Position numbers and translations under genes: made by a program
Notes under the pieces: model-generated
What the model was told of the DNA's origin: nothing
Seen by the model: only the letters and a program-made list of their open reading frames with translations
Database searches by the model: none
Shown here: in pieces, positions 23,198-34,807 of the stretch
Position numbering within the stretch: position 1 is the stretch's first letter
Layout: each line of letters opens with the position of its first letter
From: Platycnemis pennipes
Taxonomy: Eukaryota; Arthropoda; Insecta; Odonata; Platycnemididae
Direction of reading: 5' to 3'
Length of the DNA stretch: 64,000 bases
NCBI GenBank assembly: GCA_933228895.1
Contig: OW121853.1
Coordinates: 76,926,645 to 76,990,644, forward strand

Positions 23198-23610
23198 GTT
23201 GAAAAGTATGATTATAGCACCGTCAGAGCGAACTAGAACATTTGAGACAATTAATATGGATAAAAATTTAAAGAAAAGAAAAGATTAAAAACTCTTGTGA
23301 GATTAATTCTGGACATTAGATTCTAAATTCTCCCTAAAAATCTCGGCCAGCAATGGGGAAAGGGGAGTTGAAAAGTATGATTATAGCACCGTCAGAGCGA
23401 ACTAGAACATTTGAGACAATTAACATGGATAGAAATTTAAAGAAAAGAATGGATTAAAAACTCTTGTGAGCTATTGCGAGCTTAATTCTGGACATTTCTG
23501 GACATTCAGCTCATGGCTCAAATTTTACCACCAGACGGAAAGTCTAGCCATGGGCTCTTCCCTTTCCCCATTTTGCTGGCCGAGATTTGAATAGATAATT
23601 TAGAATCCAA
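23198..23610. repeat. Direct and inverted repeats next to a Penelope-like element
   Basis: A 106-bp block (GTTGAAAAGTATGATTATAG...) occurs at 23198-23304 and again at 23368-23473 with few differences. The spacer word CTCGGCCAGCAATGGGGAAA (23341-23360) returns inverted at about 23563-23582. Part of the block belongs to the unit sequence, so the insertion seems to have copied flanking DNA. Confidence 0.8.
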
Positions 23611-23619
23611 GCTTTTTAA

Positions 23620-24880
23620 TTCTGGACATCTTTTAAACAATGTGGGCTATTGGTTCAGGCATGTGAATGATGTGATATGCTGCTGGCATCGACAGCTGGA
23701 TTGTTTTTTAAATCTTTTAAATAGCCAACAACGTCGTATCAATCTTAAGACGGAGAGAGACACTGAAGGACGGTTGAACTTTCTAGTTTTGCAGATATCT
23801 ATAGTTAACGGCAGACACAGTGTCGGAGTATTTCGATAACAGTGCTATAATGACGAAATCATTCCAATTGGCTCTTCTCATCCCGTGTCTCACAAGCTTG
23901 CAGCTTTCAACTCGTTGATTCACAGACTGGTGACCTTACCTTTGCAGCCCGCTGAGTTTAACAGAGAGTCGGAGATAATTAGACACATTGTTTCTGCAAA
24001 TGGTTATCAAGGGCATATAATCTATAGCATTCTGAATAAAAAACGCCAGAAGTTGGCCATCAATAATATTCACACCCTTTCAGTACTTCCACTAGAACCT
24101 AGGAAGTGGTAAAGGTTACCCTATATTGGTTATCTCTCTTCCAAAATAGCTCAAATATTTCCAAGAGATGAACTTAAAATCTCTTTTTACAATCCAGTGA
24201 CGTTGGGTAGCCTCCTGTGCCACTCGAAGGACAGATTTCACCCCACCCCCCAGTCGGGAGTGTACAAGACAAAGTGCAGTGATTGTGCAAAAAATATTGG
24301 GCAGACGAGGAGGAACTTCGCCATCCGTATGACTGAGCACCGGAAATGTTGGGAGAAAGGGGACTCATCTTCCCTCGTGTCCAAACAACTCTAGGACACA
24401 GCACACCACTGCCCGTTTGACCCGGAGATACTCCATGTGGAGAGGAAAGGCTGGAGAATGGACGCTCTGGAACAATTTGAAATTGTTCAGCAAGGGGAGG
24501 AGTCCCTCATGAATGATCAGCTGTTCAAATTACACTCCCCACTCTTAGCCATTCCATTCCCTAAACCACGCATTGACTCGCCACCAGTGCCACCCCTCTC
24601 ACCCCCTCCCCCCACCCCACACCCCCCTCCCCTCGCCCAACACTTTTCTCCCCCATCCCCTCCTAGTTGTGTACGCAATACCGCTCTCTTGACCGAATAT
24701 TCTTTGTACCTGATGATGGCTTAGCGGCTGAAACGCGTAGTACCACCATTAAAAATATGGAATAAGTGCTTTATCTTGTGTTTTTTCATTATACCATTCC
24801 ACTACGTCTCGCCGGACACAGTTACGTGCAGGCTCTACTTTGGGGAACTAAACATATTGAAAAAGCTATGTATATAATAT
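23620..24880 (+). pseudogene. Penelope-like element: RT palm end and GIY-YIG endonuclease, decayed
   Basis: Plus strand. At 23642-23840 a frame reads GYWFRHVNDVICCW, matching the palm box of Penelope RTs with the expected Tyr-Val-Asp-Asp changed to His-Val-Asn-Asp, then GRLNFLVLQISI. After a shift, 23885-24112 gives the linker. At about 24254-24340 SGVYKTKCSDCAKNIGQTRR forms a GIY-YIG-type core with Cys-x2-Cys, as in Penelope-like elements. The 3' part has VPDDGLAAETRS near 24700-24740. The RT N-terminus is missing. Several stops; inactive. Absent from unit 2. Confidence 0.85.
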
Positions 24881-25061
24881 TATCCACAGGAATTATTAAG
24901 ACTATCGACCAAAGTTTCTTAGGATAACCATCATTTTCACGGTGTCTGACACCAGCAAGGCACCTGATTCCCACCCTCTAGTAAAAGAGGGTGTGAAGAT
25001 TGATGTGAGGGAGAGAGAGGAGGAAGAATTGTTGCAACTGTGCCGGAGGACGTTTAAGAAG

Positions 25062-25909
25062 TTTCTATTCTGAGAAATAGGGTGGTTTCCTATTATTTTT
25101 TTATTGTCTTGATCGAAAGTTCATAACCTCTGGAGTACGTGTTTTAAGCCATTCGACTTTTAAATGACGTTAAGTATTTTCCCTCATTAATTAAAAAGTG
25201 AAAAAAATCAATGGCGCCAAAACGCGACGGCAAACTATTGCATGCCGGTTAATCCTACGTGTGACGTCAAACTATTTCCTCTACCTGCCACCAGGTGGTG
25301 CTGCGGGCGCTTCCAAATAAACGCCGCACTCGGTTAAAGCTTATGAACAAGTATTGGAGGCATATTTATTCCGTTAATTAATTATAATTAACTTTTATTT
25401 ATTTCTTTAACATTACTTATGCAGTTGATTCATTTAAAATCAGTTAGTATTCCTTTCACAAGCATATCATGTAGTTCGCCCTTCGCAGTACGACCTTCAC
25501 GCCATGCTTCGTCGTAGCAGAAGACACAGCGAGCAGGACGTCCTTGAGCCTATAAAATGACTAATGATACCATGTTTAACTGAGAATTCTTTTCCAACAT
25601 TGATAGTTTTTACAGGTTAATACTAATAAAGATTCACTAGAGCTGAGGGGCCCTGAAATACAACGATAAGTTCAGGAGACGAATTTTCCTATGCTTCGCA
25701 ACGTAAACTACCTACCTGTTACGTCAGCACGAAGGCAGCGCACCCCGCCATTTCAGAGCCTTTTCAAATGGCCTTAAAATTAACATTTAATTCTCTAGTA
25801 AACTGGGATTTCTCAATACAAACTTTTTGCGTAAATTAAATACATTTATGGCAGGGCACAAATCGCAATCGATGAAGTATGTTTTCTTTGATGAAGGAAA
25901 CTACCCTAT
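25062..25909. mobile_element. Element H: DNA element with ATAGGGTRGTTTCC ends
   Basis: TTTAAGAAG at 25053-25061 and 25910-25918 flanks an insertion absent from unit 2 near 38490-38510. Inverted ATAGGGTGGTTTCC (about 25077-25090) and the complement of ATAGGGTAGTTTCC (about 25896-25909) mark the ends, but on the left about 15 extra bases lie outside the inverted repeat. No coding capacity recognised. Confidence 0.65.
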
Positions 25910-26264
25910 TTTAAGAAGGAAGCAAATTCGAACGTGGATTGAAGTGGGAGGTTGTGTGATGAAGGTTGAAGGAGAGGCCAACGAAGCAAACCAGATACCG
26001 AGGAGTTCAACATAACAATATTTTTTTAATGGTAAAAAGCATAAATAGAAGAAGGATGGGGTGGTGAGTTCCACATAGTTAAGGTTCCTAAGGGCAACGT
26101 ACAGTAGAGGAGAACGACAATCATGCACTAGGTCATTTAATGGGCACTTTTTCCTAGAATTTACAGTTCAGAAAAAACATCAAAAATTTGACTCGTCTCC
26201 CCGGAAGAACCATCGAGTAGTTTTCTTGCCCAAGTAATTATTGTGTAATAATAATTGAAGATTA

Positions 26265-26530
26265 ATTAGATCGACCGAGTGAGTAACGAGGAAGTCCTAA
26301 TAAGAGTGGGAGAAAAGAGAAGTCTGCTGACAACTCTAAAAAGAAGAAGGGACAACTTAATCGGCCATTTCTTGAGACACGGCGGCCTGATGAAGATAAT
26401 CGTCGCGGGAAAAGTGAACGGGAAGATTGGAAAAGGAACAGATGTAAAAGGGAAGAATTACGTCAATATGAAAAGTTTGGCCGATAGAAGAATCGAATGT
26501 AAAGCTGCATCAAACCAATCCTAGGATTTT
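26265..26530 (+). pseudogene. RTE-B C-terminal fragment (plus)
   Basis: Open for 81 codons: SNEEVLIRVGEKRSLLTTLK, RRRDNLIGHFLRHGGLMKII and ADRRIECKAASNQS before the stop at 26522-26524. Part of the family frame is deleted in the middle (the segment between GKGT and the KNYVNMK motif). Dead copy. Confidence 0.8.
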
Positions 26531-26603
26531 TGACCAATGATATCGACACCAACTGCCATACGTCTTTATGGAAAGTCGCACGGCAAGACTCTTCACTACT
26601 CAC

Positions 26604-26758
26604 AATTTTGGGATCCTAGATTGGGTATAAATTCTCAATCCTCGCCTCTGTTGTACGTCACCCTTTAAGCACTCCTCGGAGATCTGCAGACGGCCGTCAT
26701 TGTTGTAGACGAACACCCGTTTCCACACCATATTGGCGACGAAGCGCCAAATACAGAA
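26604..26758 (-). pseudogene. Exon-like block X, unit 1 copy
   Basis: 155 bp on the minus strand between a pyrimidine tract ending in CATCACAG (acceptor at 26759-26761) and GTGAGT (26598-26603). Reads FCIWRFVANMVWKRVFVYNN, DGRLQISEECLKGD and stays open to the donor in this copy. See 7796 for the comparison of the three copies. Product unknown. Confidence 0.5.
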
Positions 26759-27194
26759 CTGTGATGAAAAGGAATCGTATTAGCGGATAAGTTTCGCGTA
26801 GATAAACGGAAATCAACTTAGAGTCTATTGTGTAACTGGCCGTGTAGTTACTATGAGAAGGATTATTTACCCACTCTGAACTTAATTATCTTAATCCTCT
26901 TGATTTGAAAAATCTTTCTCATAATTGATCGTTCAAAATTAAATATTTTTCAATTATGAATTAGGTGATTTGTTATAATAATTTACCGTTTTAAAATTGA
27001 CTGATTGTAAATATTTGGTTCGGATTTTAACTTTGATGCTTTACAATCGGAATCTTTGGATGTGGACAATCGGAATCGGAATTGATTCATCGCAAAATCT
27101 TGCAAGCCAACGCAAAATGTTCGGCATGGAGCTACTGCACATCTATCGTACATTATATTAGGAAAACAGTTTTACCGCTAGTTCAGCAGGAGAA

Positions 27195-27560
27195 AAGTGA
27201 ATGCTGTAAAATGCATGCTTTATCGTGATAACAGAAGAATTATGAAAATTAAATATATCGATCAGGTTACTATCAAAGAAGCCTTGAGAAGAGTGAGAGA
27301 AGGAAGAGGTCTTCTGAAGATATTAAGAAAAAGGGGAGACTACTTAATGAGCATCATCTTGAGACATGATGGCCAGATAAAGACGATCATCGAAGGAAAA
27401 GTGAATGGAAAGAAAGGAAAAGCAGGACTTGGGTGAGAAATATGGAGCAAGTTGTTAAGGACGTGAAAGAGGATAATTATTGGAATATATGAGGTTAGTT
27501 AAAAGGTGCTTCAAGTACAAATCTGCTTAAAACCAATCTAAGGATTGTTGAGTGATGATG
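27195..27560 (+). pseudogene. RTE-B 3' end opening unit 2
   Basis: Plus strand, 79 open codons (KIKYIDQVTIKEALRRVREG, SIILRHDGQIKTIIEGKVNG) then decay to AACCAATCTAAGGATTG and a TGATGATGATGA tail. Same insertion as 15330-15675. Confidence 0.8.
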
Positions 27561-28155
27561 ATGATAACAGCTCGTTATCAACCGAGCTCCCGCAGCCTTA
27601 CAGAAAATTATTAGAAAAGCTATCTAAGATTTTCTAATAATTTTCCTGCAGCCACAGAAATATTTCCCACGGATGCTTTGTAAACTTACCCTTAGGTGAC
27701 GTTTTCTCCTCTCTGCACTCCGCTTTTCCTCCTGTCCAGCTGTATCCATGTTTCCTCTCTGAATCTTCTTGTCGCTCTCGTCCTGCTTATATACGCGTTG
27801 GTAATGAAAGAATGAGACGATTCTTTTCCACATCGATGCTTTTATCACTTACTCAGGAGCTTGTTTCTCGTTGTCCGTCAGCCTTCCAAGAAATAGCAAA
27901 CAACGAGCATTGTCCAAACAATTATGGAATCCTCTAAGAGCTCAATGTGATTTCCCAAGGCTATTGTTGGCATGTTCGTCAAAGCAAAACACTCCTACAT
28001 TATTTCCTGAGAATTATCCTGTAAGAACGTAAATAATAACAGGAAAGGGCCAAACTCCTATCGACTGATGTTTTACCGATAAAAAATGAAAAGCAACCCA
28101 TCGATAGCCTTTAATATGTTGAGAGGTTGTAGCAATAAGGGGTTGCGAAATTTGG

Positions 28156-29082
28156 GTTCCACGTAAAGTCGTAACCGTACATCTCGAAACCGACTTCTGG
28201 TACCCAACATCTAGTAAACGGACATCTCGTCACCGCGACATCTCGTAACCGCGGGCCGCACTGGGCCGGTATTACTACTGGGCGGCCCACCGGCCTCAGT
28301 GCATCCTTGCATTTTCTAAAGTTTATCATTCCGCGTCTAATACCGTTACCAGTTTGTCTCCACTGAGGGTAGTTCCCGATATGTAGCCGTTTCAACATAG
28401 TACTAATACCGGCCCAGTGCGGCCCGCCGGCCTCAGTGCAGTCCTTGCATTTTCTAAAGTTTATCATTCCGCGTCTAATACCGTTACCAGTTTGTCTACA
28501 CTGAGGGTAGTTCCCGATATGTAGCCGTTTCAACATAGTACTAATACCGGCCCAGTGCGGCCCGCCGGCCTCAGTGCAGTCCTTGCATTTTCTAAAGTTT
28601 ATCATTCCGCGTCTAATACCGTTACCAGTTTGTCTACACTGAGGGTAGTTCCCGATATGTAGCCGTTTCAACATAGCACTAATACTGGACCTGTGCGTCC
28701 ACAGTTTTAGCTAAGTACAGCCTCCCCTAGCGGTCCGCCGGCATATAAACGACCATCGTAATTCTCCCGTCGTTATAAAAGTTTTCCTTCTCATACTTCA
28801 TTGTTGGTGTGAAAGTTATTTCGAAATTACCCTGTTTAATATTGGCTATATTTCATGTCACGCGTCAAAGATAATTTGGATATGCATATTTCTCATACTC
28901 ATCAGTAGTCGTTCTCTGCGCTTCCGGTTACCAAATGACCGTATACTAGTCGTCGCTTTAACGAAATAGTCGGTTACCAGTTGTCTGGTTACCAATTGTC
29001 GCAGTTATGAGATGTCCGTTTACGAGATGTCGGTTATCACAAGTCGGTTACGAAATGTACGATTACGACTTGACGTGATACC
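28156..29082. mobile_element. Element B: Mutator-like element with GTAACCGACATCTC words and internal satellite
   Basis: Ends are imperfect inverted repeats of about 95 bp, each a string of GACATCTCGTAACC-like words (left 28158-28252, right 28990-29080). Flanks GAAATTTGG and GATATTTGT are similar 9-mers, and the site is uninterrupted in unit 1 at 16308-16320. A long inverted repeat with an approximately 9-bp duplication points to a Mutator-like origin (inference). The interior holds three 138-bp tandem units and about 310 bp of unassigned sequence. No transposase. Confidence 0.7.
28258..28680 (-). repeat. Three 138-bp tandem units with an in-frame 46-residue repeat
   Basis: Units at about 28258-28397, 28398-28536 and 28537-28675 are nearly identical. 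Because 138 is a multiple of three, the minus strand is open through all of them: a 187-codon frame (28111-28674) repeats MLKRLHIGNYPQCRQTGNGI, RRGMINFRKCKDCTEAGG, PHWAGIST. Each repeat has Cys at the same places. I do not recognise it, and the open frame may only reflect satellite periodicity. Confidence 0.8.
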
Positions 29083-29849
29083 GATATTTGTTATTGGAAG
29101 GTGATTGGGTTGAATTGGGAATTTCCCAGCGAACTAAGGAAGGGTGGAGAGAACCCATTCGTCGGAATCAGCTTAATCGTGACGATGGATGACAAGGGGC
29201 GTACCACACATCACCACCGATGAAAAACCCACCAATGAAAAATGAAAAGGTTGGATTTAGGTTTTAAGCAGTGGATGCAGAACGGAACGGAGATTTTTGT
29301 TGAGAAAGAGGATGCTGGAAATTTCGATTGAGTGACTGGAAGGCAGAAGCTTGGGTCTTGGGAAGAGATAGGTTTGAATTTATAGTGAGTGGGACCCGAA
29401 TGAATTAGGTTTGATCAGAGAGCTAGACGCCAAGTGCTTCTTTGAGTTCTTGCATATATCAAACTCTCGTGGCGCTGTTACTTTTTTTTAGCTATCAACC
29501 CAACTTCTCCCACATCTACCGCTTCCGGATTCCAGTTTTCCACGACTATCAAGTGTTTACTGACAGCAACGCTACCCATCACTTCCTACTGCGAGTATTA
29601 CACGCTATCTACCCCCTCCTCCTTCTGATTCATGGTCGTAGTGCTTTGTGGGACTGTCTCTGGTTATCCTAAAACTTCGGTGCAAGGAAAAGACGTTACT
29701 GACCTGCGCATTTTCCGTTTACAGCTAAAGCTCCCCTCCACATTGGTTCTAGTCACAGATATGTTCTAGTCCCCTCCACCAAGCCACTCGGGATTAGGAT
29801 GGATCACACTACTTTTATAGATTAAGTTTGATATATAATGGTAACTATA

Positions 29850-30365
29850 TTAGCGTAACGTTATGATAACTACATTAGCGTAGCCAGTATATTAAATGGG
29901 AAACTAAATTGGGAATAGTAATTTAAACTTGGACTTAATCTCTTAAATAAATTCCAAGATAATATTTTCACTAACGACGTGTAAAATATTTTGCGATCTC
30001 CAAACTACTTCGGTAGACTGGACTATAACTACAAAATTAGAGAAATTGATTGCCGAACTGACAGATTAAAAATGTCCTTCTTTCCTCGTACAATTAGGGA
30101 TGTGAAAACGGTAAATGTAACCAACACGAGTGTATCAATGGGTAGCATAGGTAGTTGCATGTTGGTATAAGGACTTTAGGCTAACCCAACTAACAGCATG
30201 TTTTTGCATGCTTGCTTTTTTATTTTTATCTTTTTTAAATTGTGAAGTTTAGACTAGAATATTACTACTAATCCTTTTTATGCCTGATATGTAAAGCATG
30301 TTTGGTGTGAACTCACCCCCTGCTTCACAGGTTTATGGTGGCTGGCAGGGTATTATGTAGATGTA
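29850..30365 (+). pseudogene. LINE-A 3' end (plus)
   Basis: Plus-strand RT ending IREIDCRTDRLKMSFFPRTI (about 30042-30101), then a UTR with GCATGTTTTTGCATGC-like words, then the 3' hairpin and GTATTATGTAGATGT at 30347-30361. Decayed upstream of 29960. Confidence 0.8.
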
Positions 30366-31730
30366 TAATCTTTGATAGGCACATAGGTCACATGCTGAAT
30401 TTGACCCTCGAGAACCAAATAATTTCGCTGCAAATGCAGTTTTAAATTTCGAACAAGCAAGGGGTGCATAGAAAGCATTAACTGGGATGATGGCATCAAG
30501 ACTATGTCTTTAGAACTAGAAGAAGAACTGACATGCCAACAAATACACAAAGGAAACATGGTAGCCACACCCACACACACACAACTAAGCTTTTAATTTT
30601 AAGCCACCACAGAACTGGACAGACACAGCATAAATCCCACGCAAATACTAGCTATAACACGCCAAATATGGTAGGAAATAAAAGCCAATTACACTTAATA
30701 TATATTGTATGTACATGCATGTAACTTTCATGTAGGAATGGAACAAAAGCCAGTCTAACAAACCAGCCCCTACCAACTACCTCCCCGACAATTCGATACA
30801 ATGCATAACCGTCCCTTACTCTACGCAGAAAAAAATTACGTTCCCAGTGTACCACCATTATTCTCTTCTAACACTTTTCTTCATCATACCCACCATAGTA
30901 CGCTGTAGAGCCCCGAAACATGCATATTTGTAACGGTAACCTTGACGTAAAAAGAAGAAATTGTCCAAATTCTATGCTGGTAATTCAGTTAGCAATCCAG
31001 CCAGTTAATTTCCACAAAACTACAAAATCCTTCAGTTCAAAACCAAATATTCTAGACTATTTCACGTCTCGGTAGAGTGTTCAGAATTTTTAGTGCGCAT
31101 AAACCGCTCAGGGTTTTGAGTGCGTAGGTATCTCTATATCTGTGGTGTTAAAATATTTTGTCATGGGATACCCTTTCCTAAGAACCATTCTATCCGAAAT
31201 CTCCAACGGTAAATCAGTCAGCACTTCAACCTGAGAATTAACTTGGGTAAAAGAAAAATCCTCTCGTTCAAATAGATAATATATCCTCTAGTATTTCGTG
31301 CCTTTGTGAAGTTTCCAGGATTCTGAGCATGTGATGTTTACGCTCTAGATCCCTCTTCCCAACAACCGAGTTTTTTTGTCAAAAAACGTGTTACAACCAC
31401 AAATTAATTTCCCTCATTACCCGTGAAGCAGAATTGGTCGTTTTTTTCAAATCTCGCAACGGCCTCTTCACTAAAAAAATATTTGCAACTAACAAATTAG
31501 CGCGAATTTTCGCCGGCTGAGATAAACAAAAGGTCATGAACGTAGTCACTTTATGAGGCACGTCGCTCGTAAAATAACTTATTAAAAATTAAGCCGCTGC
31601 CAAATCAGGAGTTCTCAGAGAAATGCCATCGACCAGCGCTGAGAGGAATTTAATACTCTCGCTCGTGGAGACCTATCGTAAAACTCTCACGTAGATACTA
31701 GAATTAATCAAATTAAAAGCTCATTTCGAG
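30366..31730. other. No gene or element recognised
   Basis: Part of the sequence private to unit 2. A short CA-rich run lies at 30567-30584. Loosely similar stretches near 30980-31080 and 31210-31310 hint at an old internal repeat. No coding capacity was recognised. Confidence 0.4.
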
Positions 31731-31732
31731 TA

Positions 31733-31780
31733 GTATTAGCATAGAGTAAGTATAATATTATGCTTACTCTATGGTATTAG
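31733..31780. repeat. 34-bp near-perfect palindrome between 7-bp direct repeats
   Basis: CATAGAGTAAGTATAAT and its near-complement fill 31740-31773 with a single mispair and no loop. GTATTAG stands directly on both sides (31733-31739 and 31774-31780). This looks like an insertion with target duplication or a repair footprint. Confidence 0.85.
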
Positions 31781-31789
31781 TGATTGTTT

Positions 31790-32085
31790 CGGGGAGGAGA
31801 CCGACTGCTAAGGTCATTTGTTGCATTTAGGATAGGTGGTGAACCGAATACTGGTACGAATTTTTCATAAAACGGGCCAAAAAAATGAAACAATAGTATT
31901 CTTATGAGAAAAGGGGCCAAAAGGGTCAAAGGTTCAACGTCCTGTCCGACGGACGGAGTACTGAAATCGAAGAGCTTACCACACAGCACTAAAGCAGGGA
32001 CCAGTATGCCAATTAAACATCTCTGCCACAGTCAGGATTCGAATCCAGGCCTTAAGGATGGAAGGCCAGTGCTATAGCCATAACA
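31790..32085 (-). mobile_element. SINE-1 copy (minus)
   Basis: Minus strand: A-box-like GGCTATAGCACTGG (around 32070-32083), B box GGATTCGAATCC (about 32035-32046), then the SINE-1 body with CCGTCCGTCGGACAGGACG (about 31940-31958). Same orientation of parts as 21637-21929. Confidence 0.8.
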
Positions 32086-32229
32086 ACAACCCGATCTCTA
32101 AATAATTTGATGCGTTGACACTGCTTAGAGAGAGCTGCAACAGCGTGTACTGGTAAATCACACGATCGTTATAGATCATAGCACAATCCAGACAGTAAAA
32201 AGCGCCAGATCAAGGCCAATATTCAGTTT

Positions 32230-33265
32230 TTAATAGCATCAGAAATATTAGCAGCACTAAATACCTACTATCAGCAAGCAGGTTAAAATTTAGGTTAAAC
32301 CTTTGAGGTAAATTTGAAACCGATTTGTTTACAGATGACGTTAGACATATATTAAGAATCTCTCGTATTACGCTAGGTTTGATCAGCTTAACAACATTAG
32401 AGAGATAGATTCTCGCACCGATAGATTTTAAATTTCATTTATCCCCCGTACTATAAGAGAACACAATAGGCAACCTAACAAAGGGATAGGTAGTGAATTA
32501 TTATTACAATAGCGTGTAGTGCATAATGCATGTATTAACAACCAAAAATCCCTTTAATATTCCACATCTACATAATACCCTGCCCGCCACCTCAAAGGTG
32601 TGTGGAAGGGGGTGAATTCTCACCAAACATGCACTACATACATGCATTTAAAAGGATTAGTATTAATATATTAGTCTAAACTGCAATATTTAAAAAGATA
32701 AAAATAGAAAACTACGCATGCAAAAACGTGCTGTTAATTGGGTTACCTTCAAGTCTTTTACCAACATGCAACTGCCTATATTGTTACACTCGTATTGAGT
32801 ATATTTACAGCTATTCATATCCCTAATTGTACGAGGAAAAAAAAACATTTTGAATCTGTCAGTTCGGCAATAAATTTCTCTAATTTTGTAATTATGGTCC
32901 AGTCTACCGTATTAAGTTGGACTTCGCAAAATATTTTTAACGTCATCATTGAAAATATTATCTTGGAATTTATTTAGAAGATTGTCTAAATTTTAACCTG
33001 CGATCTGACAATGATTCCCATTTTAATTCATTTAATAGACTGGTTACGCTATTATAGTTATCGTACCGTCCCTTTACAAATATTGCCGATCTTCGCTGCA
33101 CACGTTCAATATTATGTAGATACTAACCATCTAGCTGCATGTGACCCTATTCAATGTGTTAACCTAATTGCACGTCAATACTGCATGTTTGGTGATCTTC
33201 ACCCCATGCCGCATACCCTAGCAGTTGCTTTAGGGTATTGCGTAGATGTAGATGAGTATTTATGT
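32230..33265 (+). pseudogene. LINE-A 3' end (plus), host of a nested LINE-A
   Basis: Orthologue of 16640-17280. Decayed RT C-terminus at 32280-32480, then 3' UTR interrupted at 32562-33107, resuming with ATTATGTAGATACTAACC and ending in the 3' hairpin and GCGTAGATGTAGATGA (33240-33255). Confidence 0.8.
32562..33107 (-). mobile_element. LINE-A insertion nested in LINE-A
   Basis: A 546-bp minus-strand 5'-truncated copy flanked by AATATT (32556-32561 and 33108-33113). It encodes RVQRRSAIFVKGRYDNYNSV, LKWESLSDRRLKFRQ and, after a shift, RLDHNYKIREIYCRTDRFKM then FFPRTIRDMNS. It ends in the hairpin and tail at 32562. Site uninterrupted in unit 1 near 17110-17125. Confidence 0.85.
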
Positions 33266-33297
33266 ACGGAAATCGTACCAGTGTCCAGTTTCTGAGT

Positions 33298-33592
33298 CAG
33301 GGGTTTCGGGACTATTTTCGCTGGTGGGGCCAACCTTTGAAAGGGCCCGGCTCCTAAGAAAAGGGCCCGTATTTTTTGCAGATAGGAGGGGGTAGAGACT
33401 AGAATTTTGCTAAAAGGGCATATGAAGGCGTGAGAATATGTGTCAGAAGGGAAAAGGAGGGCTGGAAACAAGTGAAATTTAATTTCTATTCATGAAGACT
33501 ACTCATTTCTCAAGGGCCCGGGGCATTTTCTGGGGGGACCGGGCCATTTCTGGGGCTTGGGCCCTTCCTTCCCCCCACTTCCGACGCCGCTG
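33298..33592. mobile_element. Element K copy 2: hAT-type MITE
   Basis: Same insertion as 17314-17600 (flanks TTCTGAGT and GTCTGAGC). Its right half, from 33429, is repeated almost identically at 61885. Confidence 0.75.
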
Positions 33593-34035
33593 GTCTGAGC
33601 GTCCAAAAACTTCCGTATAAATTTCGGCAGAAATCAAAGACGTCGGTAAGGATGTTGACCGGGTAATTTTTTTGTGTGGTAGAGGAGGTAGAGGTCCTTT
33701 TCCGAACAAGAATATTTCGTTCGACGATAGGTGGAAATGGAGGAAAGATTTAACACCACTTGTTCTGGTGAGGTGGGGGTTTTCCTTCGGTCTGACGTAG
33801 GGTGATTGTTTTGGGGAACACGCTTCGGGAAACACTTGAGTCGTTAGTGGGAGAGAGGATTCTAGATGGAGAAGGACCGCTAAGTCGAATTGGCACAAGT
33901 ACTCGTTCTAAAGTTCTACTGTTTGTAATGCCAGTCAAATTTCCCATCAGCACTCACTGAGAGCTTGACATGTGCAGACTAGTCTTCCCAATTGCCACCA
34001 CAGGCGGAGGTAGTTGTTAGCGCGAGTTGTTGACA

Positions 34036-34807
34036 ATGGGGAACATGCACTATTTTTTATAACTCTTTGAATGTGAAGTTTATTACCTAAAATTTACTTG
34101 CTTTGAGAAAATTTTGCTGAAGAATTAAGTTGCGTTACAAAGATATTACTCTTTAAAAATTGTACTTTTTCGGAAGCTTAAAAACACGACGTCATCGCAT
34201 GATGTTACGGCACGGTATCACTATGGGCGTTGTTTATCTGTTTATGCGTGGAGTTAAGTTGTTAAATGAATACTTGGCGATAACGAATGTATTTATCTCA
34301 TTTTTTTAATGCAGTAAACGATTGTATTTCGATTTTTTATGTACGTAGTATGGATGGTAACGAGCAAATCGTCCATTAATTATATAATGCCTGTTTAGTG
34401 CCCAAGAAGTTCTACTACGTTTATGTAATCGCTGGTTTATTTTTTAAAAGAACGCCGTCATAAGGTAGTCAACCAAAGGAAATTGTCGGAATGTGTTTTT
34501 TACGTATTTTTTCAGTCATCGTTTCTTTCGAGAAACGGCTAAAAACCTCAAAACAATATATTCACTTCGTTTTCTTTTAAATATAAATGTCTATCTCCGT
34601 AGCAGTATGGAACCTATACCGTGCAGTGAAGTCAGAAGGCGTTTCAGGTCACGTGACTTTCGTCGATTTCCGGTAACATTTTAATATCATTAAATAAACT
34701 TTGTGGTGGGCGTAGAAAAATTTGGCTTATATATTTAAATTGGTGAGAAAATTCGCATCAAGTGCATCATTAAATTTCGAGAAACAAATTTCATGCATAT
34801 TCCCCAT
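34036..34807. mobile_element. Element I: inverted-repeat DNA element
   Basis: Ends ATGGGGAACATGCA (34036-34049) and the complement of ATGGGGAATATGCA (34794-34807), one mismatch in 14. Unit 1 lacks the 772 bp (site near 18043-18052). Interior AT-rich without a convincing reading frame. Target duplication not resolved. Confidence 0.65.

Larger units (their letters stand above)
15310..27180. repeat. Unit 1 of the three-copy segmental duplication
   Basis: Collinear with unit 2 from the RTE-B copy at its left end to the block near 26950-27180; the first base of unit 2 follows directly. Shared landmarks in order: RTE-B fragment, 15680-16640, LINE-A end, hAT-type MITE, 17600-18190, 20745-23200, 24885-25060, 25910-26130 and 26540-27180. 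Insertions private to this unit are listed separately (16966, 18192, 19775, 21637, about 23210-24880, 25062). Confidence 0.8.

Noticed and set aside
33503..33898. 131-codon frame, nearly identical to one at 61959-62360
   Set aside because: Part of the duplicated non-coding block (element K plus repeat R). The unit 1 version is broken into different frames, so no selection for coding is visible.
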